Shown in pieces: positions 27,409 through 36,424 of a stretch of 64,000 nt of DNA. Source of the DNA: Burkholderia pyrrocinia (lineage in GTDB: Bacteria > Pseudomonadota > Gammaproteobacteria > Burkholderiales > Burkholderiaceae); NCBI RefSeq assembly GCF_001028665.1, contig NZ_CP011503.1, positions 620,001-684,000 of the forward strand, in the 5' to 3' direction. Position numbers and translations under genes: made by a program. Within the stretch, counting starts at the first letter, position 1; each line of letters starts with the position of its first letter. The notes under the pieces are model-generated. The model did not search any database and was not told the DNA's origin. It was given only the letters and a program-made list of their open reading frames with translations.

Positions 27409-28770
27409 TCACGCCGGCCGCTGCATTCCGCACGCGCGCGCATAGTGCGCGATCACGTCGCGTATCCGGTGGCGCACCCACGCACGCGGCTCCTTCGCGA
27501 GCCCGCCCGCGCGGCACGCCGCGTAGACATCCGGCAGCCACTGCGCGACGAGCGTCTCGGGCACCGGCTGCCGCGCGAGGTTGCCGAACAGCTGCTCGAC
27601 CGCGGCCGCGACGGCCGGCTGCAGCCAGTAGTAGCGAATGCGGTCGCTGTAGCTGAACTGGCGCGCGAGCCGCTGCTCGGTCTCGTCGCCGCGGTAGTAC
27701 GGCGCCCAGTGCTGGGGCTGCGCGCGCATCGCCGCGTCGACGACGTCGCGTAACCGCGAGCGCTGCGCGACGTCGTCGATCAGCGCATCCTCGATGAACG
27801 TCAACGCGAACAGCGCCTCGCGCAACGCGAACGTCAGCGCGGGGCCGACCTTCAACACCGCGAAGTGATCGCGCACGAGTGCGGCGAGCGCACCCTCGGT
27901 CTGGTAATCGGTCGAATGCGCCTCGAACACGAGACGCGGTGTATGCAGGATACTCGCGCCGAGTGACGCTGCCTTGGCGCTGTCGTAGTCGAGCACGTGA
28001 CGATCGTCGAAGTCGACGCCCGGCTGCGCGACGACCGCGACGACGCGCGTCCATGCGTCGTCGAGCCCGGCCGCCGCGAAGGCGCGGCGGTGCGCGTCGA
28101 GCGTCGCCGCGATGCTGTCGCTGCGCGTGACCGCGATCTGCGCGATCGCCGCGCCGTTCGCATCGCCCGTATTGCCGCTGACCTCGCCGCCCGGCGTCGG
28201 CACCTCGGTGCCGATCACGTAGACGGGCGCGACACCGGCGCGCGACGCCGCGTCTTCCGCCACGCGGCACAATTCGGCCGCGCGTGCGGCGATCGTGCGG
28301 TCGTCGAGCCGCGCCGGATCGTCCGCGCACGCCATGCTCGCATCGAGGTGGATCTTTTCGAAGCCGGCTTCGACATAGGCGGCGACCATCGCGCCGGCTT
28401 CGCGCATCGCGTCGGCCGCGCGGCGTTGCCGCCACGGGTTCGGGCCGAGATGATCGCCGCCGAGCACGAGCGCCGACTGCGCGAGCCCGCAGCGCGCGGC
28501 GATCGCATCGACGTCGCGGCGGAAATCGGCGGGCGTCATGCCCGTGTAGCCGCCGAGATGGTTCACCTGGTTGCAGGTCGCCTCGATCAGCAGCGGCGAG
28601 CCGTCCGCGCGCGCGGCTTCGCACGCGGCCTCCAGCACCAGCCGGTGCGCGCTGCAGATCGAATAGATGCCGCGCTGCGCGTCCGCGCGGTTCGCGTCGA
28701 AGATCATCCGCAGCACGGCATCCGCGTGCGCGGTGCGCGGGCGTTCTGCGAGGGTCGTCAGGCCGGACAT
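27409..28770 (-). CDS. GatZ/KbaZ-family protein, possible D-tagatose 6-phosphate 4-epimerase
   Basis: The 453-residue protein belongs to the GatZ/KbaZ family. In enterobacteria these are the non-catalytic partners of the tagatose-bisphosphate aldolases GatY/KbaY. In the Agrobacterium galactitol pathway a homologue converts D-tagatose 6-phosphate to D-fructose 6-phosphate. Family segments are GIYSICSAHRLVLEAACE, ATCNQVNHLGGYTGMTP, LGGDHLGPNPW, IHLDASMACADDP and VIGTEVPTPGGE. No gatY/kbaY gene is present in the window, which favours the epimerase role. GAGG lies before the ATG, and the 5' end overlaps the PfkB gene by 13 bases. Confidence 0.87.
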   Translation of the reverse strand: MSGLTTLAERPRTAHADAVLRMIFDANRADAQRGIYSICSAHRLVLEAACEAARADGSPLLIEATCNQVNHLGGYTGMTPADFRRDVDAIAARCGLAQSALVLGGDHLGPNPWRQRRAADAMREAGAMVAAYVEAGFEKIHLDASMACADDPARLDDRTIAARAAELCRVAEDAASRAGVAPVYVIGTEVPTPGGEVSGNTGDANGAAIAQIAVTRSDSIAATLDAHRRAFAAAGLDDAWTRVVAVVAQPGVDFDDRHVLDYDSAKAASLGASILHTPRLVFEAHSTDYQTEGALAALVRDHFAVLKVGPALTFALREALFALTFIEDALIDDVAQRSRLRDVVDAAMRAQPQHWAPYYRGDETEQRLARQFSYSDRIRYYWLQPAVAAAVEQLFGNLARQPVPETLVAQWLPDVYAACRAGGLAKEPRAWVRHRIRDVIAHYARACGMQRPA

Positions 28771-29714
28771 GCAATACCTCGTTCGGTCAGGAAACGGTCG
28801 ATCTCGGCCGCGCTGCTGTTGCCTTCCATCGGGCCGCGCCGCGTGACCGCGATCGCGCCGGCCGCGTTCGCGCGGCGCAGCGCGACATCGATCGGCATGC
28901 CCGCGACGAGGCTCGCGACCAGCGTGCCGCCGAAGCAGTCGCCGGCGCCGGTCGGGTCGATTTCGTCCACCGCGCAAGCGCCGGCCTCGACGCGGCTCGC
29001 GCGGTCGAACGCGACGCTGCCTTCCGCGCCGCGCTTCAGCACGACGCGCTCGAGCAGCGGATGCGTCGCGAGCAGGCCCGCAATCGCGCGCTCGGCCGGC
29101 TGCGGCCCGCAGAAGAACGGCAGGTCGGCTTCGCTCGGCAGGAACAGGTGGCAGGCGGCGAGCATCTGGTCGAGCGCCGCGCGCATCGGGCGGAAGCTCA
29201 GCATCTCGGGGCGCACGTTCGGATCGAACGACACCTTCGCACCGGCGCGCGCGGCCTCGATCACGCCGCGCTGAACCGCCGCGATCGCCGATTCGCTCGT
29301 CAGCGACGAACCCATCACGTGGAAGTAACGACAGCCGTCGAACATCGCCGTATCGACGTCGGACGCATCGACGCACGCGGCCGCGCTGGTGGACAGACTG
29401 AAGACGAAGCTGCGCGAACCGTCGTCGCGATACGCAACGAACGCGGTGCCGGTCGGGCGCGCGACGCGGCGGATGCGCGCGACATCGACGCCGTCCTGTT
29501 CGAGCCGCGCGACGATCGCGTCACCGAACGCGTCGCGGCCGACGCAGCCCGCATACGCGACGCGCGCGCCGAGCCGTGCGGCCTGATCGGCAAAGATCGC
29601 GGGCGCGCCGCTCGGGAACGGACCGGCGAACAGGCCCGGCGTATCGAAACCCTGGCCGCGCTCGGCGGCGACGAATTCGGCGAGCAGTTCGCCGGCGACG
29701 ACGATCTCGGCCAT
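28758..29714 (-). CDS. PfkB-family sugar kinase, probably ketose (tagatose/fructose) kinase
   Basis: The 318-residue ribokinase-like kinase has the N-terminal signature VAGELLAEFV, the substrate segment PSGAPAIFADQAARLGARVAYAGCVGRDAFG, and the ATP/anion-hole motif DPTGAGD at residues 253-259 with catalytic base D259. The gene sits between an SDR polyol dehydrogenase and a GatZ-like gene. A ketose product of the dehydrogenase is therefore its likely substrate, with D-tagatose or D-fructose as candidates. Confidence 0.87.
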   Translation of the reverse strand: MAEIVVAGELLAEFVAAERGQGFDTPGLFAGPFPSGAPAIFADQAARLGARVAYAGCVGRDAFGDAIVARLEQDGVDVARIRRVARPTGTAFVAYRDDGSRSFVFSLSTSAAACVDASDVDTAMFDGCRYFHVMGSSLTSESAIAAVQRGVIEAARAGAKVSFDPNVRPEMLSFRPMRAALDQMLAACHLFLPSEADLPFFCGPQPAERAIAGLLATHPLLERVVLKRGAEGSVAFDRASRVEAGACAVDEIDPTGAGDCFGGTLVASLVAGMPIDVALRRANAAGAIAVTRRGPMEGNSSAAEIDRFLTERGIACPA

Positions 29715-29810
29715 CAGGCGTGCCCTCGTCGTGCGACGGCGGCCGCGGCGTGCGGCGCTGCCGCGTCGTTGCGGGCCGGCAGGCAGGTTGCGCGTGCGAG
29801 CGGCGCCACG

Positions 29811-30587
29811 TCAGCTCATCCAGTTGCCGCCGTCGACGTTCAGCGTCTGGGCGGTGATGTAATCGGCGTCGGCCGACGCGAGGAACAGCGCGGCGCCCGT
29901 CAGGTCGCCCGGCACGCCCATGCGGCCGAGCGGCACGGCTTCGCCCACGAGCCGCTTCTTCTCGCCGAGCGGCCGGTTCTCGTAGCGCGCGAACAGCGCA
30001 TCGACCTGCTCCCACATCGGCGTGTCGACGACGCCCGGTGCGATGCCGTTCACGTTGATCCGGTGCGGCGCGAGCGCAAGCGCGGCCGACTGCGTGTAGC
30101 TGATCACCGCGGCCTTGGTCGCGCAGTAGTGCGAAACGAGTGCCTCGCCACGACGGCCGGCCTGCGACGACATGTTGACGATCTTGCCGCCGCGCCCCTG
30201 CTCGACCATCCGCTGTGCGACGGCCTGCATCAGGAAGAACAGCCCTTTCACGTTGACCGCGAACAATCGGTCGAACACGTCCCACGATTCGTCGAGGATC
30301 GGGCGCATGTCGAACAGCGCCGCGTTGTTGAACAGGATGTCGACGCCGCCGAAACGCTCGACGGCGGTGGCGACGATCCGCTCGATATCGTCGCGGCGCG
30401 TGACGTCCGCGGTGACGGCCACCGCGCGGCCGGGGTTCGCCTCGATGAGCCGCGCGAGCGAGCCGCCCGCCGGCTTCACGTCGACGAGCACGCAGCGCGC
30501 GCCTTCGTCCAGATAGCGTTGCGCGACCGCCTCGCCGATGCCGCTTGCGGCGCCCGTCAGGATCGCGACCTTGTCTTCCAGTCTCAC
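29811..30587 (-). CDS. Short-chain polyol dehydrogenase (sorbitol/galactitol dehydrogenase type)
   Basis: The 258-residue SDR has the coenzyme motif TGAASGIG (residues 11-18) with D36-type NAD preference (VLVDVKPAG), NNAA at 87-90, and the catalytic set S140, Y154 and K158 in SHYCATKAAV. It resembles Rhodobacter SmoS, which oxidises D-glucitol to D-fructose and galactitol to D-tagatose. It is the first gene of the minus-strand operon, 62 bases from a dyad operator that matches the one before dalD. Confidence 0.9.
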   Translation of the reverse strand: MRLEDKVAILTGAASGIGEAVAQRYLDEGARCVLVDVKPAGGSLARLIEANPGRAVAVTADVTRRDDIERIVATAVERFGGVDILFNNAALFDMRPILDESWDVFDRLFAVNVKGLFFLMQAVAQRMVEQGRGGKIVNMSSQAGRRGEALVSHYCATKAAVISYTQSAALALAPHRINVNGIAPGVVDTPMWEQVDALFARYENRPLGEKKRLVGEAVPLGRMGVPGDLTGAALFLASADADYITAQTLNVDGGNWMS

Positions 30588-30648
30588 TGGCTGTCTCCGG
30601 TTCGTTCTGCTGTACGACGGTCGCGAGGTGAGCGAACGCTCGCCGACC

Positions 30649-30702
30649 GATCAATTGCTCTGTTGTTGATCGAATGATCGGATACGCGATTCGCGCTGTC
30701 AA
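30649..30702 (-). promoter_or_regulatory. Promoter and 31-bp dyad operator of the SDR-led polyol operon
   Basis: Read on the minus strand, the -35 TTGACA (30702-30697) and -10 GATCAT (30679-30674) are exactly 17 bp apart. The -10 begins a 31-bp dyad with arms GATCATTCGATC and GAGCAATTGATC around seven bases (30649-30679). The arms differ from those before dalD at only two of 24 positions. The layout of -35, spacer and operator is identical at both sites, which supports a shared regulator. Confidence 0.75.
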
Positions 30703-30867
30703 GGCGACGTGACGGCTTTCTATGACGCGCTGCGGCACAACGGCGCGTGCCGACGGCCCGCGGCGCACGCCCGGCAAGGCGCGGCGCGCGCGGTGCGGTG
30801 CGGCCGGATCGGCGATGAAGGGGACGGAGCTTGGACGGAACGGGGAATTCGCGCTGCACGGCGCGGC

Positions 30868-30890
30868 GATACGTTATATCATCGCGATAC
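30868..30890 (+). promoter_or_regulatory. Candidate Zur box before zur
   Basis: The segment GATACGTTATATCATCGCGA at 30868-30887 and the next three bases resemble a Zur box (GTTATAnnATAAC type); the left half-site CGTTATAT is strong and the right half weak. It ends 25 bases before the zur ATG, a good position for autoregulation of the zur-znuACB operon by zinc-loaded Zur. The 328-bp region 30588-30915 otherwise holds only the polyol operator and no supported gene. Confidence 0.5.
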
Positions 30891-30915
30891 TCTGTTTCAC
30901 TGCCTGCTTCACGCC

Positions 30916-31377
30916 ATGGCTACCTCATCGTCCATTGACGCCCGGCTGTCCCGGGCCGACGCATTCGCCGCCGAGCACGGGCTCGCGTGGACGCCGCTGC
31001 GCCGCCAGGTCTACGAACGCGTGCTGGCCGCGCAGCGCCCGATCGGCGCGTACGACCTGCTCGCCGAACTCGAGCCGCAGCGCGGCCGCGTGCCGCCCAC
31101 GACCGTCTATCGCGCGCTGGATTTCCTCGTCGAGCACGGTTTCATCCATCGGATCGAATCGAAGAACGCGTTCTTCGCGTGCTGCGAGATCGGCGTGCCG
31201 CACGAAGGCCAGTTCCTGATCTGCGATTCGTGCGGCGACACCGTCGAGATTCCCGGCGGCGACCTCGCGAAGCAGTTGTCCGCGAGCGAGCCCGCGCACG
31301 GTTTCGAAGTCCACCACCAGGTCGTCGAGCTGAGCGGCCTGTGCGGGCATTGCAAGCGCAAGCCCGCGCAGCGCTGA
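30916..31377 (+). CDS. zur: Fur-family zinc uptake regulator
   Basis: The 153-residue protein has a winged helix (WTPLRRQVYERVLAAQRPIGAYDLLAEL, PPTTVYRALDFLVEHGFIHRIES) and a C-terminal dimerisation domain. The structural zinc cysteines are in ICDSCG and LCGHCKRK, and His residues lie in the EVHHQVVEL strand. Its position directly before znuACB identifies it as Zur rather than Fur. The ATG at 30916 is chosen because the conserved region starts soon after; longer frames have no support. Confidence 0.93.
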   Translation: MATSSSIDARLSRADAFAAEHGLAWTPLRRQVYERVLAAQRPIGAYDLLAELEPQRGRVPPTTVYRALDFLVEHGFIHRIESKNAFFACCEIGVPHEGQFLICDSCGDTVEIPGGDLAKQLSASEPAHGFEVHHQVVELSGLCGHCKRKPAQR

Positions 31378-31423
31378 CGCCGCATCGCGCGGCGCATGCG
31401 CCGCCCTTCCAACGAGGAGTTTC

Positions 31424-32338
31424 ATGTCCATTGCATTGAAGCGCGCGCCGCGGCGCGCCCTGTCGCCTGTCCGCTGGCTTGCCGCCGCTGCCGCCGCGCT
31501 GTCGCTCGCGGCGCCCGCGTTCGCGCAGGCCGCGACCGTCAACGTCGTCGCCGCCGAGAATTTCTACGGCGATGTCGCGTCGCAGATCGGCGGCCGACAC
31601 GTCGCGGTAACCAGCATCCTCAGCAATCCCGACCAGGATCCGCACCTGTTCGAAGCGAGCCCGAAGACCGCTCGCGCACTGCAGCACGCGCAGGTCGTGA
31701 TCTACAACGGCGCCGACTACGATCCGTGGATGGGCAAGCTGCTCGGCGCGTCGAAGCAGGCGAAGCGCGCGACGATCGTCGTCGCCGATCTCGTCGGCAA
31801 GAAGGCCGGCGACAACCCGCACTTGTGGTACGACCCGGCGACGATGCCGGCCGCCGCGCGCGCGATCGCCGCCGAGCTCGGCCGCGCCGACCCGGCGAAC
31901 AAGGCCGACTACGACGCGAACCTGCAGAAGTTCGTCGCGTCGCTGAAGCCCGTCGACGACAAGGTCGCCGCGCTGCGCGCGCAGTACAAGGGCGTGCCGG
32001 TGACGGCCACCGAGCCCGTGTTCGGCTACATGGCCGACGCGATCGGGCTCGACATGCGCAACCAGCGCTTCCAGCTCGCGACGATGAACGACACCGAGGC
32101 GAGCGCGCAGGACGTCGCCGCGTTCGAGAACGACCTGCGCAAGAAGCAGGTGCGCGTGCTGATCTACAACAGCCAGGCCGAAGCGCCGATGACCAAGCGC
32201 ATGCTGAAGATCGCGCGCGACGGCGGCGTGCCGAGCGTCAGCGTCACCGAGACGCAGCCGGCCGGCAAGACCTTTCAGCAATGGATGGCCGGCCAGCTCG
32301 ACGCGCTCTCCGCCGCGCTTTCCGCCGGCAAGAAATAA
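31424..32338 (+). CDS. znuA: Periplasmic zinc-binding protein of the Znu transporter
   Basis: The 304-residue cluster A-I binding protein has a Sec signal peptide ending near AFAQA (residue 36). Zinc-ligand histidines are in DPHLFEASP and NPHLWYDP, and a Glu/His region TEPVFGYMADAIGL follows. The His/Asp-rich flexible loop often found between the first two ligands of ZnuA is absent. GAGGAG precedes the ATG. Only 46 bases separate it from zur. Confidence 0.92.
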   Translation: MSIALKRAPRRALSPVRWLAAAAAALSLAAPAFAQAATVNVVAAENFYGDVASQIGGRHVAVTSILSNPDQDPHLFEASPKTARALQHAQVVIYNGADYDPWMGKLLGASKQAKRATIVVADLVGKKAGDNPHLWYDPATMPAAARAIAAELGRADPANKADYDANLQKFVASLKPVDDKVAALRAQYKGVPVTATEPVFGYMADAIGLDMRNQRFQLATMNDTEASAQDVAAFENDLRKKQVRVLIYNSQAEAPMTKRMLKIARDGGVPSVSVTETQPAGKTFQQWMAGQLDALSAALSAGKK

Positions 32339-32352
32339 GCGACCGTAACGAC

Positions 32353-33240
32353 ATGACCGCCACTCCCCACGCACTCGCAGTCGATCGCGTCACGCTCGAA
32401 CTGGGCGGACGCACGATCCTGCGCGACGTCAGCTTCTCGATCGAACCCGGCGAATTCGTCGGCGTGCTCGGGCCGAACGGCGCGGGCAAGACGACGCTGA
32501 TGCGCGCGGTGCTCGGCCTCGTGCCCGTCTCGGCCGGCACGCTGTCGGTCGGCGGCGTGCCGGTCGTGCGCGGCAACGCGTCGATCGGCTACATGCCGCA
32601 AATCAGGAGCGGCCTCGCGAACCGCCGGATGCGCGGCTACGACTTCGTCGCGATGGCCGCCGACGGCCACCGCTGGGGGCTGCCGCACACGAACGCGGCA
32701 ACGCGCCGCGACGTCGACCGCGTGCTCGACCTCGTCGGCGGCCCGTCGCTCGCGCGCCGGCCGCTGTCGGAACTGTCGGGCGGCGAGCGGCAGCGCCTGC
32801 TGCTCGCGCAGTGCCTGCTCGGCAGCCCGAAGCTGCTGCTGCTCGACGAACCGCTGATCAGCCTCGACCCGAACCACCAGCGCGGCGTGGTCGAACTCGT
32901 GCGCAACGTGCAGCGCGAGCTCGGCATCACCGTGCTGTTCTCCGCGCACGAACTGAACCCGCTGCTGAACGCGCTCGATCGCGTGCTGTATCTCGGCAAC
33001 GGCGTCGCGGCGCTCGGCACCGTCGACGAGGTGATCACGAAGCCCGTGCTGTCGCGGCTCTACGGGTCGCCGATCGACGTGATGCGCGTGAACGGCAAGA
33101 TCTTCGTGATGTCGGGCGACGTCGAGATCGAGAAGCACGACCACGAACACGAGGACGACGACGGCCACTCGCACGGCGGCGGCGGACACGGCCATCACCA
33201 CCACGGACACGCTCATCCCGGGCATTCGCACGATGTTTGA
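32353..33240 (+). CDS. znuC: Zinc ABC transporter ATPase with histidine-rich tail
   Basis: The 295-residue ATPase has Walker A GPNGAGKTTL, signature ELSGGERQRLLLAQ, Walker B LLLLDEPLISLD and the switch His in SAHELN. After the normal domain, the last 34 residues contain 14 histidines plus acidic residues (runs such as HDHEHEDDDGHSH and HGHHHHGHAH). The cytoplasmic tail could bind zinc at the transporter exit or sense cytosolic zinc. The ATG is 14 bases after znuA, and the 3' end overlaps znuB by eight bases. Confidence 0.92.
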   Translation: MTATPHALAVDRVTLELGGRTILRDVSFSIEPGEFVGVLGPNGAGKTTLMRAVLGLVPVSAGTLSVGGVPVVRGNASIGYMPQIRSGLANRRMRGYDFVAMAADGHRWGLPHTNAATRRDVDRVLDLVGGPSLARRPLSELSGGERQRLLLAQCLLGSPKLLLLDEPLISLDPNHQRGVVELVRNVQRELGITVLFSAHELNPLLNALDRVLYLGNGVAALGTVDEVITKPVLSRLYGSPIDVMRVNGKIFVMSGDVEIEKHDHEHEDDDGHSHGGGGHGHHHHGHAHPGHSHDV

Positions 33241-34015
33241 ATACGACTTCATGATCAACGCCTTCGCGGCGTCGGGCATCGTCGCGGTGCTCGCGGGCAT
33301 CGTCGGCTACTTCCTGGTGCTGCGCGGGCAGACCTTCGCCGGCCATGCGCTGTCGCACGTCGGCTTCACCGGCGCGACGGGCGCGGTGCTGCTCGGCATC
33401 TCGCCGATCTGGGGGATGGTCGGCTTCACGCTCGCGGCCGGGATCGGGATGGGCGCGCTCGGCGAACGGCTCGCGGGACGCGACGTCGCGATCGGCGTGA
33501 TCCTGTCGGGCGCGCTCGGCTTCGGCCTGCTGTTCCTGCATTTCTATACGTCGTTCGCGACCCAGGTGACCGCGCTGCTGTTCGGCAACGTGCTCGCGGT
33601 CAACCACGACACGCTTGCGGTGCTGGCCGGCATCGGCGCGGTGAGCCTCGCCGCGCTCGCGCTGATCGCGCGGCCGCTGCTGTTCGCGTCGCTGCAGCCC
33701 GAACTGGCCGAAGCCAAGGGCGTGTCGCTGCGCACGGTGTCGATGCTGTTCCTCGCGGTGTGCGCGCTCGCAGTGGCCGCGGCGACGCAGATCGTCGGCG
33801 TGCTGCTCGTGTTCACGCTGCTGGTCGGGCCGGCGGCGGCCGCGCAGAACGTGTCGACGCGGCTGTCGACGGGCGTGCTGCTCGCCGCGCTGTTCGCGCT
33901 GTTCGAAGCGTGGGCCGGTATCACGCTCGCCTATCACACCGACTGGCCGACGAGCTTCTGGATCACCGCGCTGTCCGCGCTCGTGTACGGCGCGAGCCTG
34001 TTGCGGCGCCACTGA
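33233..34015 (+). CDS. znuB: Zinc ABC transporter permease
   Basis: The 260-residue membrane protein of the ABC-3 family has seven or eight predicted spans. Signature segments are AGHALSHVGFTGATGAVLLG and ATQIVGVLLVFTLLVGPAAAAQ. The start overlaps the znuC stop by eight bases. It ends the zur-znuA-znuC-znuB operon and is followed by a strong terminator. Confidence 0.93.
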   Translation: MFEYDFMINAFAASGIVAVLAGIVGYFLVLRGQTFAGHALSHVGFTGATGAVLLGISPIWGMVGFTLAAGIGMGALGERLAGRDVAIGVILSGALGFGLLFLHFYTSFATQVTALLFGNVLAVNHDTLAVLAGIGAVSLAALALIARPLLFASLQPELAEAKGVSLRTVSMLFLAVCALAVAAATQIVGVLLVFTLLVGPAAAAQNVSTRLSTGVLLAALFALFEAWAGITLAYHTDWPTSFWITALSALVYGASLLRRH

Positions 34016-34037
34016 TCGCCGCTCGATGCCAAAAGAA

Positions 34038-34075
34038 AACGCCGGCGTGCCCGAGGGCAGCGCCGGCGTTTTTTT
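34038..34075. terminator. Bidirectional terminator between znuB and fghA
   Basis: AACGCCGGCG (34038-34047) pairs with CGCCGGCGTT (34061-34070), followed by a T-run to 34075. An A-rich stretch on the left (34031-34039) gives U-rich RNA on the minus strand, so it can end both znuB and the converging fghA transcript. Confidence 0.88.
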
Positions 34076-34128
34076 ATGCGCCCGCGATCGCGTGCAGCAA
34101 TGCGTGCGTTACCTGCTTCCCTTCCCGC

Positions 34129-34977
34129 TCATCGTGCAAGCACGCGCGCGTGATGCGCGATGTGATCGGCGATGAACGTCGAGATGAAGTAGTACCCGTG
34201 GTCGTAGCCCGCATGACGGCGCAGCGTCAGCGGCTGACCGGCCTTCGCGCATGCGGCTTCGAACACGTCGGGGTTCAGCTGGTTCGCAAGGAATTGATCG
34301 GCGAGGCCCTGGTCGACCAGGATGCCGTCCGCGAACTTCGGCGCATCGGCGCGCGCAACGAGTTCGCTCGCGTCGTGCGCCTTCCACGTGTCGCGATCGT
34401 CGCCGAGATAACCCGAGAACGCCTTCTCGCCCCACGGGCAGCGCGTCGGCGCGGCGATCGGCGCGAACGCCGACACCGACCGGTACAGGCCGGGATGGCG
34501 CAACGCGAGCGTCAGCGCACCGTGGCCGCCCATCGAGTGACCGAAGATCCCGAGCCGCGCGCCGTCGATCGGCAGCTCGGCCGCGACGAGTTCGCGCAGC
34601 TCGCCCGTCACGTACGACTCCATCCGGTAATGCGCGGACCACGGCGCTTCGGTCGCATCGACGTAGAAGCCCGCGCCGACCCCGAAGTCCCATGCATCGG
34701 TCTCGCCCGACACGCCCGCGCCGCGCGGGCTCGTATCGGGCATCACGAGCGCGACGCCGTGCTGCGCCGCATATTGCTGCGCGCCGGCCTTGATCGCGAA
34801 CGTCTCGTCGGTGCAGGTCAGCCCCGCGAGATAGAACAGCGCCGGCACGCGGCCGTGCGCGGCCTGCGGCGGCAGGTATACCGAGAACTTCATCGGCAGC
34901 CCGATCGCCGCCGAATCGTGACGGTAGAAGCGCTGCTCGCCGCCGTGGCACGCATGCGAGGAAACGAGTTCGAGCAT
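34129..34977 (-). CDS. fghA: S-formylglutathione hydrolase
   Basis: The 282-residue alpha/beta hydrolase splits S-formylglutathione to formate and glutathione, the last step of glutathione-dependent formaldehyde detoxification. The triad is S148 in GHSMGGHGA, D227 in DQGLADQFL and H260 in GYDHGYYF. The esterase-D segments LAGLTCTDETFAIKAGAQ and WDFGVGAGFYVDAT are intact. The gene starts 16 bases after adhC ends, so the two enzymes of the pathway are co-expressed. Confidence 0.95.
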   Translation of the reverse strand: MLELVSSHACHGGEQRFYRHDSAAIGLPMKFSVYLPPQAAHGRVPALFYLAGLTCTDETFAIKAGAQQYAAQHGVALVMPDTSPRGAGVSGETDAWDFGVGAGFYVDATEAPWSAHYRMESYVTGELRELVAAELPIDGARLGIFGHSMGGHGALTLALRHPGLYRSVSAFAPIAAPTRCPWGEKAFSGYLGDDRDTWKAHDASELVARADAPKFADGILVDQGLADQFLANQLNPDVFEAACAKAGQPLTLRRHAGYDHGYYFISTFIADHIAHHARVLAR

Positions 34978-34993
34978 GACGGTGCGCTCCCGG

Positions 34994-36100
34994 TCAGTAC
35001 AGCACGACCGAGCGGATCGACTCGCCCTGCTTCATCAGGTCGAAGCCTTCGTTGATCCGCTCGAGCGGCAGCGTGTGCGTGATCAGGTCGTCGATGTTGA
35101 TCTTGCCTTCCATGTACCAGTCGACGATCTTCGGCACGTCGGTGCGGCCGCGCGCGCCGCCGAACGCCGAGCCCTTCCACTCGCGGCCCGTCACCAGCTG
35201 GAACGGACGCGTGCTGATTTCCTCGCCGGCCGCGGCCACGCCGATGATGAACGACTGGCCCCAGCCCTTGTGCGTGCACTCGAGCGCCTGGCGCATCAGC
35301 TTCACGTTGCCGACGCATTCGAACGAGTAGTCGGCGCCGCCGTCGGTCAGCTGCACGATGTGGTCGACGACGTTCTCGACTTCGTTCGGGTTGATGAAGT
35401 GCGTCATCCCGAACTTCTTCGCGAGCTCGACGCGCTTCGGGTTGATGTCGACGCCGATGATCTTGTCCGCGCCGACCATCTTCGCGCCCTGGATCACGTT
35501 CAGGCCGATCCCGCCGAGGCCGAACACGACGACGTTCGCACCGGCCTCGACCTTCGCCGAGTAGACGACCGCGCCGACGCCCGTCGTCACGCCGCAGCCG
35601 ATGTAGCAGATCTTGTCGAACGGCGCGTCCTCGCGCACCTTCGCGACCGCGATCTCCGGCACGACGATGTAGTTCGAGAACGTCGACGTGCCCATGTAGT
35701 GGAACAGCGGCTTGCCGTCGAGCGAGAAGCGCGACGTCGCGTCGGGCATCAGGCCCTTGCCCTGCGTCGCGCGGATCTTCTGGCACAGGTTGGTCTTGCG
35801 CGACAGGCAGAACTTGCACTCGCGGCATTCCGGCGTGTAGAGCGGAATCACGTGGTCGCCCTTCCTCACGGTGCCGACGCCCGGGCCGACGTCGACCACC
35901 ACGCCCGCGCCTTCATGGCCGAGGATCGCCGGGAAGATGCCTTCCGGATCGGCACCCGACAGCGTGTAGTAGTCGGTGTGGCAGATGCCCGTCGCCTTCA
36001 CTTCGATCAGCACTTCGCCGGCGCGCGGCCCTTCGAGATCGACTTCCTCGATCGTCAGCGGTGCGCCCGCCTTCCATGCAATCGCGGCTTTCGTTTTCAT
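34994..36100 (-). CDS. adhC: S-(hydroxymethyl)glutathione dehydrogenase / class III alcohol dehydrogenase
   Basis: The 368-residue zinc enzyme oxidises S-hydroxymethylglutathione to S-formylglutathione with NAD+. Catalytic zinc ligands are in [21 protein letters not shown] and CGVTTG; the structural zinc is bound by four Cys in [17 protein letters not shown]. The NAD motif is [16 protein letters not shown]. The start [12 protein letters not shown] at 36100 has GGAG upstream. It can also act on S-nitrosoglutathione. The leader region upstream carries the UGAA-loop hairpins. Confidence 0.96.
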   Translation of the reverse strand: MKTKAAIAWKAGAPLTIEEVDLEGPRAGEVLIEVKATGICHTDYYTLSGADPEGIFPAILGHEGAGVVVDVGPGVGTVRKGDHVIPLYTPECRECKFCLSRKTNLCQKIRATQGKGLMPDATSRFSLDGKPLFHYMGTSTFSNYIVVPEIAVAKVREDAPFDKICYIGCGVTTGVGAVVYSAKVEAGANVVVFGLGGIGLNVIQGAKMVGADKIIGVDINPKRVELAKKFGMTHFINPNEVENVVDHIVQLTDGGADYSFECVGNVKLMRQALECTHKGWGQSFIIGVAAAGEEISTRPFQLVTGREWKGSAFGGARGRTDVPKIVDWYMEGKINIDDLITHTLPLERINEGFDLMKQGESIRSVVLY

Positions 36101-36424
36101 CGCGTCACTCCTGTCTGTCAATTGGGTCGCCCCGGGATGGCGCTGCAGCGCCTGTATCGCCCGGGGTCAGTGCTTCAACACTGGTGTCGGCCGGAGCCGG
36201 TGCTTCAGCACCGACTCCGGCCCCACGCCTTGCATCCGGTCCCATGCTTCGCACCGGGCCCCGTTCAAAGCGGTCGAAACCATGCCGCCCGACCTCGCGT
36301 GCGACACGGCAAAAGCATCTCGTGCTCGCCATGATGGCCGGTCCCGCCGCGCACCGCGTGCGGGAATCGGTCGCCGGCTTGCCACGATGCGTCATCGCTG
36401 ACGCAAAAGAACAAGTGTCCGAGT
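36101..36424 (-). repeat. Intergenic repeat hairpins upstream of adhC
   Basis: This 324-bp region has no supported gene. Two stem-loops stand side by side. One has arms CAGTGC (36168-36173) and ACACTG (36178-36183); the larger pairs GGCCGGAGCCGGTGC (36189-36203) with GCACCGACTCCGGCC (36208-36222), 15 bp with one wobble on the minus strand. Both loops read TGAA on the minus strand. A related fragment, CCGGTCCCATGC, follows at about 36236 and matches part of the tandem units between purC and purE. A T-run is absent, so they are not classical terminators. Confidence 0.65.
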
